36,075 bases of DNA. It comes from Litorilinea aerophila (lineage in GTDB: Bacteria > Chloroflexota > Anaerolineae > Caldilineales > Caldilineaceae). The notes beneath the pieces are model-generated. The model did no database searches. It had not been told where the DNA came from and saw only the letters and a program-made list of their open reading frames with translations. Numbering within the stretch: the stretch's first letter is position 1; each line of letters starts with the position of its first letter. The stretch is from NCBI GenBank assembly GCA_945897075.1, contig CAMDEX010000026.1, positions 1 through 36,075 of the forward strand, given 5' to 3'. Shown here piece after piece: positions 1 to 9,787 of the stretch. The translations under genes were made by a program, and so were the position numbers.

Positions 1-2
1 AA

Positions 3-83
3 GGTTTTGACGAGGTTGTGAAAGCCTCGAAAATAACCGAAGATGGATATTTTGAACCAGTTTTGGGTCAATTTATCCGATAG
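3..83 (+). CDS. Possible 3' end of an unknown gene entering from the left edge
   Basis: From base 3 a plus-strand frame is open for 26 codons and ends in TAG at 81-83. Its composition (GFDEVVKASK... EPVLGQFIR) is mixed, charged and protein-like, with alternating hydrophobic and acidic residues. If real, it is the C-terminus of a gene convergent with cinA. No family can be named from so few residues. An open stretch of 26 codons can arise by chance, so this is tentative. Confidence 0.3.
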   Translation, partial: GFDEVVKASKITEDGYFEPVLGQFIR

Positions 84-119
84 AATGGCCTAGTTTTCGA
101 GTAGAATGGCCTGGTTTGC
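79..119. repeat. Two-copy direct repeat of about 20 bp
   Basis: The unit TAGAATGGCCTRGTTT occurs twice head to tail (from 81 and from 102), each followed by a CGAG-like tail. It lies just after the stop of the possible left-edge ORF. No function is apparent. Confidence 0.5.
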
Positions 120-142
120 GAGAACCAAATCCTTAACTTAAT

Positions 143-219
143 GACATTGGGTGGCAGGTGGCAACTCGCCAGTCGCCAATCCCCAGTCGCCAATCCCTAC
201 TCCCCAATCGCCCTCCGCA
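143..219. repeat. Short tandem word repeat overlapping the 3' end of cinA
   Basis: Degenerate words of 7-8 bp (GGTGGCA, CCAGTCGC, CAATCCC) are iterated in this spacer. On the minus strand they read as GATTGGGGA / GGGATTGGCGACTGG. The array runs into the last codons of cinA: its final Ile-Gly-Glu-stop is read from ATTGGGGAGTAG. The style resembles the short tandemly repeated repetitive (STRR) sequences known from cyanobacteria; kinship is not implied. Confidence 0.75.
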
Positions 220-1417
220 GCAAATCCAGTGCCCGGTTGCCGATCCAAGTGGTGCTGATGGCGTCGCGCCCGCCAAAGGGGAAGCGGGCCGTGCGCACGC
301 CGTTGGGAGCGGCCAGGGCCAGCCACGTCTGCCCCGGCGTCTGGGAATAGAAATCCTCGTCCACGTGGCCCGACGAAAGAATCGCCAGTCCGTATGTCGC
401 CCCGGATGCCGAACGAATCTGTGCGGCCATCCGGCTGGCCTGCTCCTGATCCAGGCCATCACCCAGATTCTCCTCCACCTGGAGCGCAACCACCCGCTCG
501 CCGCCGCCCTCCACAGAACGCAGACGCTCGGCAATTGCACCGGCGGAGGAGGTTTCCAACAGGGCGACGGTGGCATTGGCTTCCTGCAACAGACGCACGA
601 GAACCGTCTCGACGCTCTCCTCTGGGGTAGAAGTGTAGATGTACTGGCCTACCCGCTCGCGCACCTGGCTCTCCATCTGGTCCAGCAGCGCTTCGGCCGC
701 GTCGACGCTGGCCGCGCGCGCGGCAATGCGAATGTCGGCCTGGCCTGTGTGCGCGGCCAGCCCGACGGTCGGGTTGCCCGCGTTCATCAGTTCGCCCAGT
801 TGCGCGTCCAGCGCACTCTCACCGATGCCGACTGTACGCAAGATGCGCCGCCGGATAATGCCCACGCCGCCGGTCAGCGTCAAAATGTAGGGCAGGACCG
901 ATTCGGTCATCATCCGTTTCATCTCGCGCGGCACACCGGGCATGGCGATAATGCGCGCCCCGCGCCCGTGACGCAAGTCCGGGGTCATAAAACCGGGGGC
1001 CGTGCCCACCGGGTTGGGGATGACCGTCGCGCCCTCTGGGATGTCGGCCTGGCGCAGATTGTTTTCGGTCATTGTGTTGCCCCAGCGGGCAAAACGCTCG
1101 CGCAGCTTCTCCACAATCGCCTCGTCGCGCACAAGCGGACGACCCGTGGCGTTGGCGATGGCGTCGCGGGTGATGTCGTCGGCGGTGGGGCCGATACCGC
1201 CCGTCACCAGCAGAATGTCGCTGCGCGCCAGACACATCTCCAGCACACCGCGGATGCGCGGCTCGTTGTCGCCCACCGTCGTCTTGTAGTAGAGATTGAC
1301 GCCAACTTCGCGCACCTGTTGGGCAATCCAGGCGGCGTTGGTGTCCACAATGTCACCCAGCAAAATTTCTGTGCCGGTGGTGATGATTTCCGCGGAAAGA
1401 GGAGTCGGTTGGCTCAT
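197..1417 (-). CDS. cinA: CinA-family protein (MoCF-like domain plus degenerate PncC-type domain)
   Basis: The protein has 406 residues, a normal length for CinA. Residues 7 to about 175 form the MoaB/MogA-like domain, with IITTGTEILLGD near the start and the GGIGPTADD loop at 73-81. In characterised homologues this domain hydrolyses ADP-ribose or related pyrophosphates. The C-terminal part (from about 265) aligns with the PncC/CinA-C domain, an NMN deamidase in pyridine nucleotide salvage. Here the usual ESCTGG catalytic segment reads ETSSAG (288-293) and the following conserved loop (TYSN..K type) is not recognisable, so deamidase activity is doubtful. The start is the ATG at 1417, with a weak AAAGG about 9 nt upstream. 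Family assignment is firm; loss of the deamidase is inference. Confidence 0.93.
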   Translation of the reverse strand: MSQPTPLSAEIITTGTEILLGDIVDTNAAWIAQQVREVGVNLYYKTTVGDNEPRIRGVLEMCLARSDILLVTGGIGPTADDITRDAIANATGRPLVRDEAIVEKLRERFARWGNTMTENNLRQADIPEGATVIPNPVGTAPGFMTPDLRHGRGARIIAMPGVPREMKRMMTESVLPYILTLTGGVGIIRRRILRTVGIGESALDAQLGELMNAGNPTVGLAAHTGQADIRIAARAASVDAAEALLDQMESQVRERVGQYIYTSTPEESVETVLVRLLQEANATVALLETSSAGAIAERLRSVEGGGERVVALQVEENLGDGLDQEQASRMAAQIRSASGATYGLAILSSGHVDEDFYSQTPGQTWLALAAPNGVRTARFPFGGRDAISTTWIGNRALDLLRRAIGE

Positions 1418-1465
1418 TGGGGGGGCCTTTGGAGTGAAAGGAAGTTGAACCGCCTGACAACGGGT

Positions 1466-1762
1466 TCAGGCAGTGACCAGTTCAGAGACATTTAGCAATT
1501 GCTTGCCAATGGCCGCTTCCGCGATCTTTAGATCGTATATCATTTGAAGATTGAGCCAATACTGGGGTGATTGTCCCAGGGCGCGGCCAAAGAGAAGGGC
1601 AAGCTCTGCTGTTATTGGGCGCGTGCCGTTGACAATGTGGGATATCCGCACAGGCGAAATTCCAACTGTTCGAGCAAAATGGGCTTGAGAAATATCCAAA
1701 TCATGCAGAATTTCCTCTAGAAATTCCCCAGGATGTATAGGAGGTAGACCATTCACAACCAT
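1466..1762 (-). CDS. higA: HigA-type antitoxin (XRE helix-turn-helix)
   Basis: This 98-residue protein opens with the HigA signature PPIHPGEFLEEILHD, followed by a helix-turn-helix (residues about 25-55, SQAHFARTVGISPVRISHIVNG) and the tail pattern SPQYWLNLQMIYDL. HigA antitoxins bind and neutralise the HigB mRNA interferase and repress their own operon. The gene begins 12 nt after the higB stop, in the toxin-first order typical of higBA, and has a clear AGGAAGG Shine-Dalgarno sequence. Autoregulation is expected from the family; no operator was identified. Confidence 0.93.
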   Translation of the reverse strand: MVVNGLPPIHPGEFLEEILHDLDISQAHFARTVGISPVRISHIVNGTRPITAELALLFGRALGQSPQYWLNLQMIYDLKIAEAAIGKQLLNVSELVTA

Positions 1763-1774
1763 ACATTCACCTTC

Positions 1775-2056
1775 CTAATGGTAGTCCACAATCTCCACAT
1801 TAAAGGCATCTCCATCTTCAAAATGAAAACATAACCGCCATTGATTGTTAATACGAATGCTCCATTGACCTGCACGATCGTGGCGTAGAGTTTCCAGCCG
1901 ATTCGACGACGGAAGACGTAAATCTCCGACTTGCGTAGTAGCGTCCAACTGAGTCAGACGTATGAATGCCCGTCTTTGGATGTCTGGCGACAACCGGCGC
2001 GACCTGCCGGTCTCGAATAATCGTTGCGTTTCGTCATCGGCAAACGACCGAATCAT
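1775..2056 (-). CDS. higB: HigB-type toxin (RelE/ParE superfamily mRNA interferase)
   Basis: The protein has 93 residues starting MIRSFADDETQRLF, and its C-terminal half carries the HigB pattern GQWSIRINNQWRLCFHF and a terminal EIVDYH. HigB toxins cleave ribosome-bound mRNA and are neutralised by the adjacent HigA. The frame stays open further upstream, but that part overlaps the CpXC protein gene. The start at 2056 gives the family length and lies just 10 nt after the upstream stop. The pair may therefore be co-transcribed with the CpXC gene as well as from its own promoter. The coding sequence appears intact. Confidence 0.92.
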   Translation of the reverse strand: MIRSFADDETQRLFETGRSRRLSPDIQRRAFIRLTQLDATTQVGDLRLPSSNRLETLRHDRAGQWSIRINNQWRLCFHFEDGDAFNVEIVDYH

Positions 2057-2066
2057 CCCAGCATCC

Positions 2067-3659
2067 CTACAACAGCATCGTCGCTTGGACACGAATCGAC
2101 TTGATGCGCGTCGCCAGTTGGTCGTTCTGCTCACCCCGGAAGCGATCTTCCAGGCCGCGCAGACCTTCGACAAACTCTGTGCTGAGCAGCGAGCGGTTCT
2201 CTTGCAGCAGACGGCGCACTTCGCCCTCGTCCTTTGTGGAGACCAGCTGGTTGAGCAGGCGCAGGTCGGGCGGCAGCTTCTCTTGCAAAATATCCATGGC
2301 GATGTCGTAGACAGCGCGCAGCCGCTTGACCGCAAAAGCAGCTCCATTCTGCTGGGCCTGTTCGATGTTGGAAGCCAGCACGGCCAGGAACATTTCGCTC
2401 ACTTCGTCGCTGCGTTGGCGCAGAATCTCTTCCGGGTTGGCCGCCTGCAACACCTCTTGCAAGAAAGCCTGCACCTGTTGAACCATCGCCTCCTGGCTCT
2501 GGGTCTGGCTCTGTTGCGCCTGTTGGACAAACTCCACCACCAGTTCGCGCAGGGAGAGCAGGGGCGCGCGCACCTCCGGGTCGGTGGCGGCGTCTATGCG
2601 GGCGGTGAGGGCCAAGAGGAACTGGTAATCGGCCAGCCCGCGCGCGATAGAGAGCAGGGACGCGGCGATGGATTCCCCGTCCTCGCCCTGTTGCCAATAC
2701 TCCAGCAAGAGATCCAAAAACTCTTCCCGGCCTGTGGTCGGGCGCAGACGGGCGATGGCCGCACGCAGGAGTTCTTCGGTCGCCTTCACTGCGCTGCCCG
2801 CTTCTGTGGTGTTGAGCAGATGGGTACGCACGGCGGCGATAGAGTCCGCCGCCTCTTTTTGTCCCTGCTGCGCGAGCGCGGTGAGCACCTGGCCGAGAAG
2901 GGCAAAGAAGTCTTTGTTGATCAGATGATTGCGCCGTTCGGCCACCATCTGCATCGCCTTGACATCGGGGGCCAGCCGCACCAGACTGGTGACCAGCTCG
3001 GACTGATCGCGCTGCATACGCAGCATCTCCGGCGTGATGCCCTCGAAGCCCCAGAATTTTTCGAGGAAGGGTTCCCAGTCGAAGAACTGTTTGGGGTTGA
3101 GCATATAGCCCCGGCGCTGCTCGTTGGAGAGACGCCCCATCAGCGCCTTGCTCATCTCGCCGATCACCCGCTGCATCTGCATATCCTGCAACTGGGCCTG
3201 GCGGGGTGCCAGCACGCCCAAAAACTCATTCTCTGGGTCGTGTACCATCAGCGGGGCACTGAGCGCACCGCCCGCGCCGCACTTCTGGCAGATGGCCGCG
3301 TTGATCTGGCCGCCCAGCAGGGGTTCGCGCAGTTCTGGGTTGGCACCCAAATCTATGATGCTGAAGACAGCCGCAGTAAAAGGTGTGCGGCAACTGGGGC
3401 ACTGCACCTGGACGCCCTGGGGCGGGAAGAGAAATTCCGGGCGACGGGCAGCCTGGCGCGGGCGGGGTGCGGGTTGGCCGCCGGCCGGAGGCGGGGGTGC
3501 AGTGGGCGCAACAGGCGCAACAGCCACTTCCTCGACCGGCGCGGTCACGGGTTCGGCTTTCTTTTCTTCGCTCCGCTTGCGCGAAAAGCCTTTGGGCAGT
3601 TCGATCCCGCCGCTGGGCTGCTGGGGGCCGGGGACTTTCGGTGTCCAAATCTCACTCAT
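2067..3659 (-). CDS. CpXC-domain protein of unknown function
   Basis: This is a 530-residue soluble protein. Residues 1-80 are a charged then Pro/Ala-rich, probably disordered leader. Residues about 85-190 hold a CpXC-like domain with two CxxC knuckles, CPSC (87-90) and CQKC (124-127), which probably bind zinc. The remainder (about 190-530) is alpha-helical with Gln/Glu/Leu-rich stretches and resembles a helical-repeat scaffold. No signal peptide or membrane span is seen. The ATG at 3659 has AAGGA upstream. CpXC proteins have no established function; many Chloroflexota carry large versions, so calling this a scaffold would be a guess. HigB begins directly behind its stop. Confidence 0.8.
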   Translation of the reverse strand: MSEIWTPKVPGPQQPSGGIELPKGFSRKRSEEKKAEPVTAPVEEVAVAPVAPTAPPPPAGGQPAPRPRQAARRPEFLFPPQGVQVQCPSCRTPFTAAVFSIIDLGANPELREPLLGGQINAAICQKCGAGGALSAPLMVHDPENEFLGVLAPRQAQLQDMQMQRVIGEMSKALMGRLSNEQRRGYMLNPKQFFDWEPFLEKFWGFEGITPEMLRMQRDQSELVTSLVRLAPDVKAMQMVAERRNHLINKDFFALLGQVLTALAQQGQKEAADSIAAVRTHLLNTTEAGSAVKATEELLRAAIARLRPTTGREEFLDLLLEYWQQGEDGESIAASLLSIARGLADYQFLLALTARIDAATDPEVRAPLLSLRELVVEFVQQAQQSQTQSQEAMVQQVQAFLQEVLQAANPEEILRQRSDEVSEMFLAVLASNIEQAQQNGAAFAVKRLRAVYDIAMDILQEKLPPDLRLLNQLVSTKDEGEVRRLLQENRSLLSTEFVEGLRGLEDRFRGEQNDQLATRIKSIRVQATMLL

Positions 3660-3744
3660 CAGATGGGTTTCCTTCTACGTGGCTCGCCAGGCTGCGGGCG
3701 AGAGGGGGTGCAGGTCAATCCTTTTATTTTACCTGAAATGGTCG

Positions 3745-3824
3745 CAAGTGGAAAGTTGCAGGTGGCAGGTGGAAAGTTGCGGGTGGCAGGTGGAAAGTGG
3801 AAAGTTGCAGGTGGCAGGTGGCAG
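3745..3824. repeat. Short tandem word array (GTGGAAAGTTGCAGGTGGCA type)
   Basis: Within the spacer between ligA and the CpXC gene, the words GGTGGAAAGTTGC and AGGTGGCA are iterated about five times with small changes. The same vocabulary recurs at 25430-25530, in front of the E1-alpha gene. The rest of the 331-nt spacer holds a dispersed repeat copy (3828-3914), a second word array (3932-4015) and the CpXC leader (3660-3740). No gene was found in it. Confidence 0.8.
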
Positions 3825-3827
3825 AAA

Positions 3828-3914
3828 GACCCATTCGCTTGATTTCGATACGCCTCGCAGACGCAGAATCCGAAGGATTCTGACGGCTACTCAATCTGCG
3901 CTCACTGGGCTGGT
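3828..3914. repeat. Dispersed repeat, copy 1 (partner at 7466-7532)
   Basis: Bases 3828-3862 (GACCCATTCGCTTGATTTCG...) match 7466-7500 with one change, and 3885-3914 (GGCTACTCAATCTGCGCTC...) match 7503-7532 with two changes. This copy carries about 20 extra bases in the middle, including a perfect hairpin: CAGAATCC at 3864-3871, loop GAA, GGATTCTG at 3875-3882. The second copy lacks it, which looks like insertion of a small palindrome into an existing repeat. Confidence 0.8.
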
Positions 3915-3931
3915 AAGTTGAGCAGTTACGT

Positions 3932-6581
<2,650 letters not shown>

Positions 6582-7325
6582 TTACGGCGTCACGATCAAA
6601 AAATCCCCCGCGGCCCACCCCACCAACTGGTCAGCGGGGTCTTCGGCCACGCGGATGCGATACCAGAAGTAGCCGTCGGCCTGCACGGGGTAGTCGGTGT
6701 AGTCGCCGCCGGGAGAGAGGACGAGGAAGGGTGCGCCGTCGTTGTAGATGCCCAGTGTCAGGGCAGCGGTGCCCGGTGTGGCGCGCAGACGGATGCCCTG
6801 GCCGTTGGTGTTGCCCACCACAACCCGTTGGTCAGGCGCAAAGCGGGTCTCGGCGGTGGGGACGGCCACGGGCGAAGTCTCTTGCGCGGCGGGCTGCGAA
6901 TCAGGGCTTTCGGTCAGCAGTAGACTCCCCACCACACCGGGCGCAGGCAGCGTGGGCAGAAGCGGCTCGTCCGGGCTGCGCCTGCCCAGGGAAAACCAGA
7001 GCGCCACAAGCGCAATGACAACCAGCAGCGACAGACCCGCCCACAGCGGCGGCGTGCGTCCCAGCCGACGCTTGACAGCAGGCGTCGCCTCGCTCTCCGG
7101 GACATCCCAGCCAACCGGCTCGCTTACCCCATCCACAGGCAGGCTTACGCCGCGCGCCTGGGCAGGCACAGCCTCAAAGACTGGTTCGACAAATACCGGC
7201 GCGGGCGGGGATTGGGTCACAGGCGCAAAATGCGGCTCATCCGCGTCCGCTTGGGTTGCGGCAAAGACGGGTTCGTCGTAATCATCCCCCGATGAGATGA
7301 ATTGCGTCCGTTTGGGTTCGGACAT
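6582..7325 (-). CDS. Single-pass membrane protein with SH3-like domain
   Basis: The protein has 247 residues from the ATG at 7325, chosen because AAGGAG lies about 10 nt upstream; an upstream in-frame start at 7355 lacks this. Residues 1-90 are acidic, Pro-rich and probably cytoplasmic. Residues about 94-114 (LWAGLSLLVVIALVALWFSL) form one membrane span. A Pro/Ser/Thr-rich linker (115-165) leads to a bacterial SH3-like domain (about 166-247) with the typical GIRLRATPG turn and a GYFWYRIRV strand. Such domains usually contact peptidoglycan or other envelope polymers. The topology suggests type II orientation with the SH3 domain outside. The specific role is unknown. Confidence 0.8.
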   Translation of the reverse strand: MSEPKRTQFISSGDDYDEPVFAATQADADEPHFAPVTQSPPAPVFVEPVFEAVPAQARGVSLPVDGVSEPVGWDVPESEATPAVKRRLGRTPPLWAGLSLLVVIALVALWFSLGRRSPDEPLLPTLPAPGVVGSLLLTESPDSQPAAQETSPVAVPTAETRFAPDQRVVVGNTNGQGIRLRATPGTAALTLGIYNDGAPFLVLSPGGDYTDYPVQADGYFWYRIRVAEDPADQLVGWAAGDFLIVTP

Positions 7326-7376
7326 TCCTGGCGTTCTCCTTTTTTGGAATTCCACAGAAATACTGGTCTAACGCTG

Positions 7377-7532
7377 GTTGAGTAGGCTGGGGCTGTTTCC
7401 AGCCGTATCGAAACCTTTAGATTGAGCCTGTCGAAATCAAGCGGGTTAACGAGTCATTTCTTGTAGACCCGTTCGCTTGATTTCGATACGCCTCGCAGAC
7501 TCGGCTACTCAATCAGCGCTCACTGGACTGGT
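7377..7532. repeat. Dispersed repeat, copy 2, with an inverted partial copy beside it
   Basis: Bases 7466-7532 match 3828-3914 (see that entry) without the inserted hairpin. Bases 7377-7415 carry GTTGAGTAGGC...CGTATCGAAAC, a partial reverse complement of the same unit, so the spacer upstream of the SH3-like protein gene holds two outward-related halves. The 271-nt spacer 7326-7596 has no recognisable gene. Confidence 0.7.
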
Positions 7533-7578
7533 CTGGCTGTAATTTTATCGGTTAGCAGTCGGCATCCACGAACCACCA

Positions 7579-7625
7579 CTGATTACTGATTACTGATTAC
7601 TGATTACTGACCAACTGATTACTGC
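7579..7625. repeat. GATTACT tandem array encoding the PolX C-terminus
   Basis: The heptamer TGATTAC is repeated four times in a row, then once more after a short interruption. On the minus strand the array reads CAGTAATCAGT... and encodes the last PolX residues (SNQLVSNQ) and its stop codon. A related array lies at 35871-35897. Confidence 0.85.
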
Positions 7626-9447
7626 TCACTCTCTTCAACAACCCCAGCATCTCCGCCAGCGGTCGCGTATTGATCACATCGGCGGCGGTGATCCAGCCGC
7701 GCCGCGCGGTGTGGACGCCGTAGGGGAGCAGGCCGATCTCATCGGGCCGGTGTGCGTCGCAGTTGATGACCAGCTTGCAGCCCAACGCCACGGCCCGGCG
7801 CGCGTAGGGGCCGCTCAAGTCCAGACGGGACGGGTTGGCGTTGATTTCGACAATTGTGCCCGTTGCCGCGCAGGCTTGCAACACCCGTTCCACGTCAATA
7901 TCCGACGGCTCGCGGCGACCGATCAGCCGTCCGGTGGGATGGCCCAGAATGTCTACGTGGGGGTTGCGCACGGCCTTCAGGCAGCGCTCGGTGATCGTCT
8001 CCCGCTCCTGGCGCAGACCGGTGTGGATGGAAGCAACCACCACATCCAGCGTCGCCAGCACTTCGTCCGCCAGCCCCAGCGAGCCGTCGGCCAGAATCTC
8101 GACTTCCGTGCCCAGGAGCAGACGAAAGTCGCTGCCATCGGTCGCATAGCCCGCATTGAGCCGGTCAATCTCCACCCGCTGCACGGCCAAACCCGCGGCG
8201 TCTACCCCCTGCGTCACGCCCAGACCGATGCTGTGGTCGCTCACATTCCAATAGCGGTAGCCGGCGGCGCGGGCCGCGGCGGCCATCTCCTCGATTGTGG
8301 CCTTGCCGTCGCTGAAGGTGGTGTGGCTGTGCAGCTCGCCCACAATATCGCCCACTTCGATCAGGCGGGGCAGTGCGTTTTGGCGCGCGGCCTGCATCTC
8401 CCCGCTGTTCTCGCGCAGCTCCGCGGCCACCCACGCCAGGCCGAGAAAGGCGTAGAGTTCCTCTTCGGTCTCGAAGAAGCGCTCAGAAACCGAGTTTTTC
8501 AGTTCGTGAATCCCGGTGTACTCTGGACGATCAAAAAACTCGGTTTCTCGGCCGTCGCTGGTCAGGGCATATTCGTTGAGACTCCAGCCCTGTTTCTGGG
8601 CCAGCTCGCGCACCGCGATATTGTGGGCCTGGCTGCCAGTGAAGTAGGCCAGGGCCGCGCCCCAATGCTGGGCCTCCACCACGCGCAAATCCGCCTGCAT
8701 CCCGCTGGGCAGGATGATACTGGACTTGCGCTCGCCCGCGTCCAGAATGTCAACGGCTTGGGGCAGACCGCGGAAAGCCTCCATCACAGCCACGGGCTGG
8801 TCGCTGACGGCTAGAATGTCCACATCGCCGATGGTTTCGCGCCAGCGGCGCAGACTGCCCGCCATCTCGATCTTCTGGATCGTGCCCGGTGGCAGCGCGG
8901 CCAGCAGGTCGGCGATCAGCCCTTCGGCCAGGGGGCGGGCTGTGCCGATAGGCGTGCGGCTGTCCTGGCGGCGGGCCAGGAGTGCGATGCCTTTGAGGAT
9001 TTTCTCTTCGCTTTTGGCCCCAAAACCCTTCAAGACGCTGATGCGCCCGGCCTCGGCCGCGGCGCGCAGTGCGCTGACACTGGTGATATCCAGCTCCTCC
9101 CAGAGCCGTTTGGCCGTTTTTGGCCCCACATCGGGCACGCGCATCATCTCCACCACACCGGCGGGCACCTGCGCGGTCAGCTTTTCGTAATAGGGGATGG
9201 TGCCGGTGGTGAGCAGTTCGTCAATCTTCTCGGCGATGGCCTGGCCGATGCCGGGGACGCTGCGCAATTCCCCCGCAGCGTGGACCGCGTTGATGTCCCG
9301 GTTCAACTCTTCAATTGTGCGGGCCGCGTTCTGATAGGCGATGATTTTGAAGCGGTTGTCGCCCAAAATCAGCAGCAGATCGCCGATGGCCGTAAAAATT
9401 TCGGCCACCTGACGGTTGTTCAGTCGGGGCAGATCGGGAACAGACAC
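7597..9447 (-). CDS. polX: PolX: family X DNA polymerase with PHP domain
   Basis: The protein has 616 residues from the GTG at 9447, chosen because AAGGAAG lies directly upstream and the protein then starts at the conserved N-terminus ([16 protein letters not shown]). Helix-hairpin-helix segments ([12 protein letters not shown] at 64-75; [12 protein letters not shown] at 104-115) precede the nucleotidyltransferase core with [16 protein letters not shown] (Asp208, Asp210) and a third Asp at 253. The C-terminal PHP domain has [11 protein letters not shown] (371-381), [18 protein letters not shown] and NCDAH motifs for a metal-dependent 3'-5' exonuclease. Bacterial PolX fills gaps in base excision repair. 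Residues about 300-325 are an extra segment encoded by an inverted repeat, and the last residues come from a tandem array. Catalytic motifs are intact. Confidence 0.95.
   Translation of the reverse strand: MSVPDLPRLNNRQVAEIFTAIGDLLLILGDNRFKIIAYQNAARTIEELNRDINAVHAAGELRSVPGIGQAIAEKIDELLTTGTIPYYEKLTAQVPAGVVEMMRVPDVGPKTAKRLWEELDITSVSALRAAAEAGRISVLKGFGAKSEEKILKGIALLARRQDSRTPIGTARPLAEGLIADLLAALPPGTIQKIEMAGSLRRWRETIGDVDILAVSDQPVAVMEAFRGLPQAVDILDAGERKSSIILPSGMQADLRVVEAQHWGAALAYFTGSQAHNIAVRELAQKQGWSLNEYALTSDGRETEFFDRPEYTGIHELKNSVSERFFETEEELYAFLGLAWVAAELRENSGEMQAARQNALPRLIEVGDIVGELHSHTTFSDGKATIEEMAAAARAAGYRYWNVSDHSIGLGVTQGVDAAGLAVQRVEIDRLNAGYATDGSDFRLLLGTEVEILADGSLGLADEVLATLDVVVASIHTGLRQERETITERCLKAVRNPHVDILGHPTGRLIGRREPSDIDVERVLQACAATGTIVEINANPSRLDLSGPYARRAVALGCKLVINCDAHRPDEIGLLPYGVHTARRGWITAADVINTRPLAEMLGLLKRVSSNQLVSNQ
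8485..8548. repeat. Inverted repeat embedded in frame in polX
   Basis: AGAAACCGAGTTTTT at 8485-8499 is repeated exactly as its reverse complement at 8534-8548, with a 34-nt centre. It coincides with PolX residues about 300-325, an insertion between LTSDGR and [12 protein letters not shown] relative to the usual family sequence. The form is that of a small palindromic mobile or REP-like element. Confidence 0.8.
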
Positions 9448-9560
9448 GGGAACTTCCTTTGGCGGATGGGCTGCGAAAGTGGGAAGAATTATAGCACAAA
9501 GCCGAGTTCGTTCCGCAACTGAGCCGACGCCATTCAGGACGGTTTCTCTGGCAAAATTGT

Positions 9561-9622
9561 CGTAGGTGCGGTTTGCAACCGCACGTCTACCGGCGAAAGT
9601 GCGGTTACAAACCGCACCTACG
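9561..9622. repeat. Palindromic element: two self-complementary arms in inverted orientation
   Basis: CGTAGGTGCGGTTTGCAACC (start of a 24-nt arm at 9561-9584) recurs as its reverse complement at 9599-9622 with one mismatch and a 14-nt centre. Each arm is also palindromic by itself (TGCGGTT...AACCGCA). An element of the same design, bounded outward by GTAGG and CCTAC, lies at 34790-34853. Because it sits between divergent starts it is not a terminator. Confidence 0.8.
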
Positions 9623-9674
9623 GATTCCACACTTCAGTTTCTCTACCGAAATCCATCCCCTGCCAAAAAGCAGT

Positions 9675-9703
9675 TTGCGTCTCCAAGCCAGATCGAGTAC
9701 ACT
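9675..9703 (+). promoter_or_regulatory. Candidate promoter of the family 5 receptor operon
   Basis: TTGCGT (9675-9680) and TACACT (9698-9703) are spaced by exactly 17 nt, matching the sigma70-type -35/-10 layout at four of six positions each. Transcription would begin around 9710, giving a leader of about 75-80 nt before the GTG at 9788. Judged by eye only. Confidence 0.4.
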
Positions 9704-9787
9704 ATAGCAGTTCTCTCGGTCAGAATCCTCCCCGGCCGAGAACAAACCCTCAATTGGTCCGTTCACTGTAGAAAAAGGAGCGAAAAC

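Larger units (their letters stand above)
9448..9787. other. Divergent 340-nt control region between polX and the receptor gene
   Basis: This spacer separates minus-strand polX from the plus-strand receptor gene. It holds the polX leader (9448-9560), a double-palindrome repeat (9561-9622), a candidate sigma70-type promoter (9675-9703) and a leader ending in AAAGGAG before the GTG start. No gene was seen in it. Confidence 0.6.

Noticed and set aside
158..1495. Plus-strand ORF of 445 codons opposite cinA
   Set aside because: Antisense shadow; its start lies in a repeat array and the opposite strand encodes a recognisable CinA.
1962..3842. Long plus-strand ORF (626 codons) opposite the CpXC gene
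   Set aside because: It is antisense to a well-formed gene with CxxC motifs, has a composition skewed to His/Gln/Gly/Arg, no domain I recognise and no ribosome site; a typical shadow ORF in GC-rich DNA.
7579..7625. Evenly repeated heptamers considered as a CRISPR-like array
   Set aside because: Units are 7 bp and directly abutting, without spacers; no cas genes are in the window.
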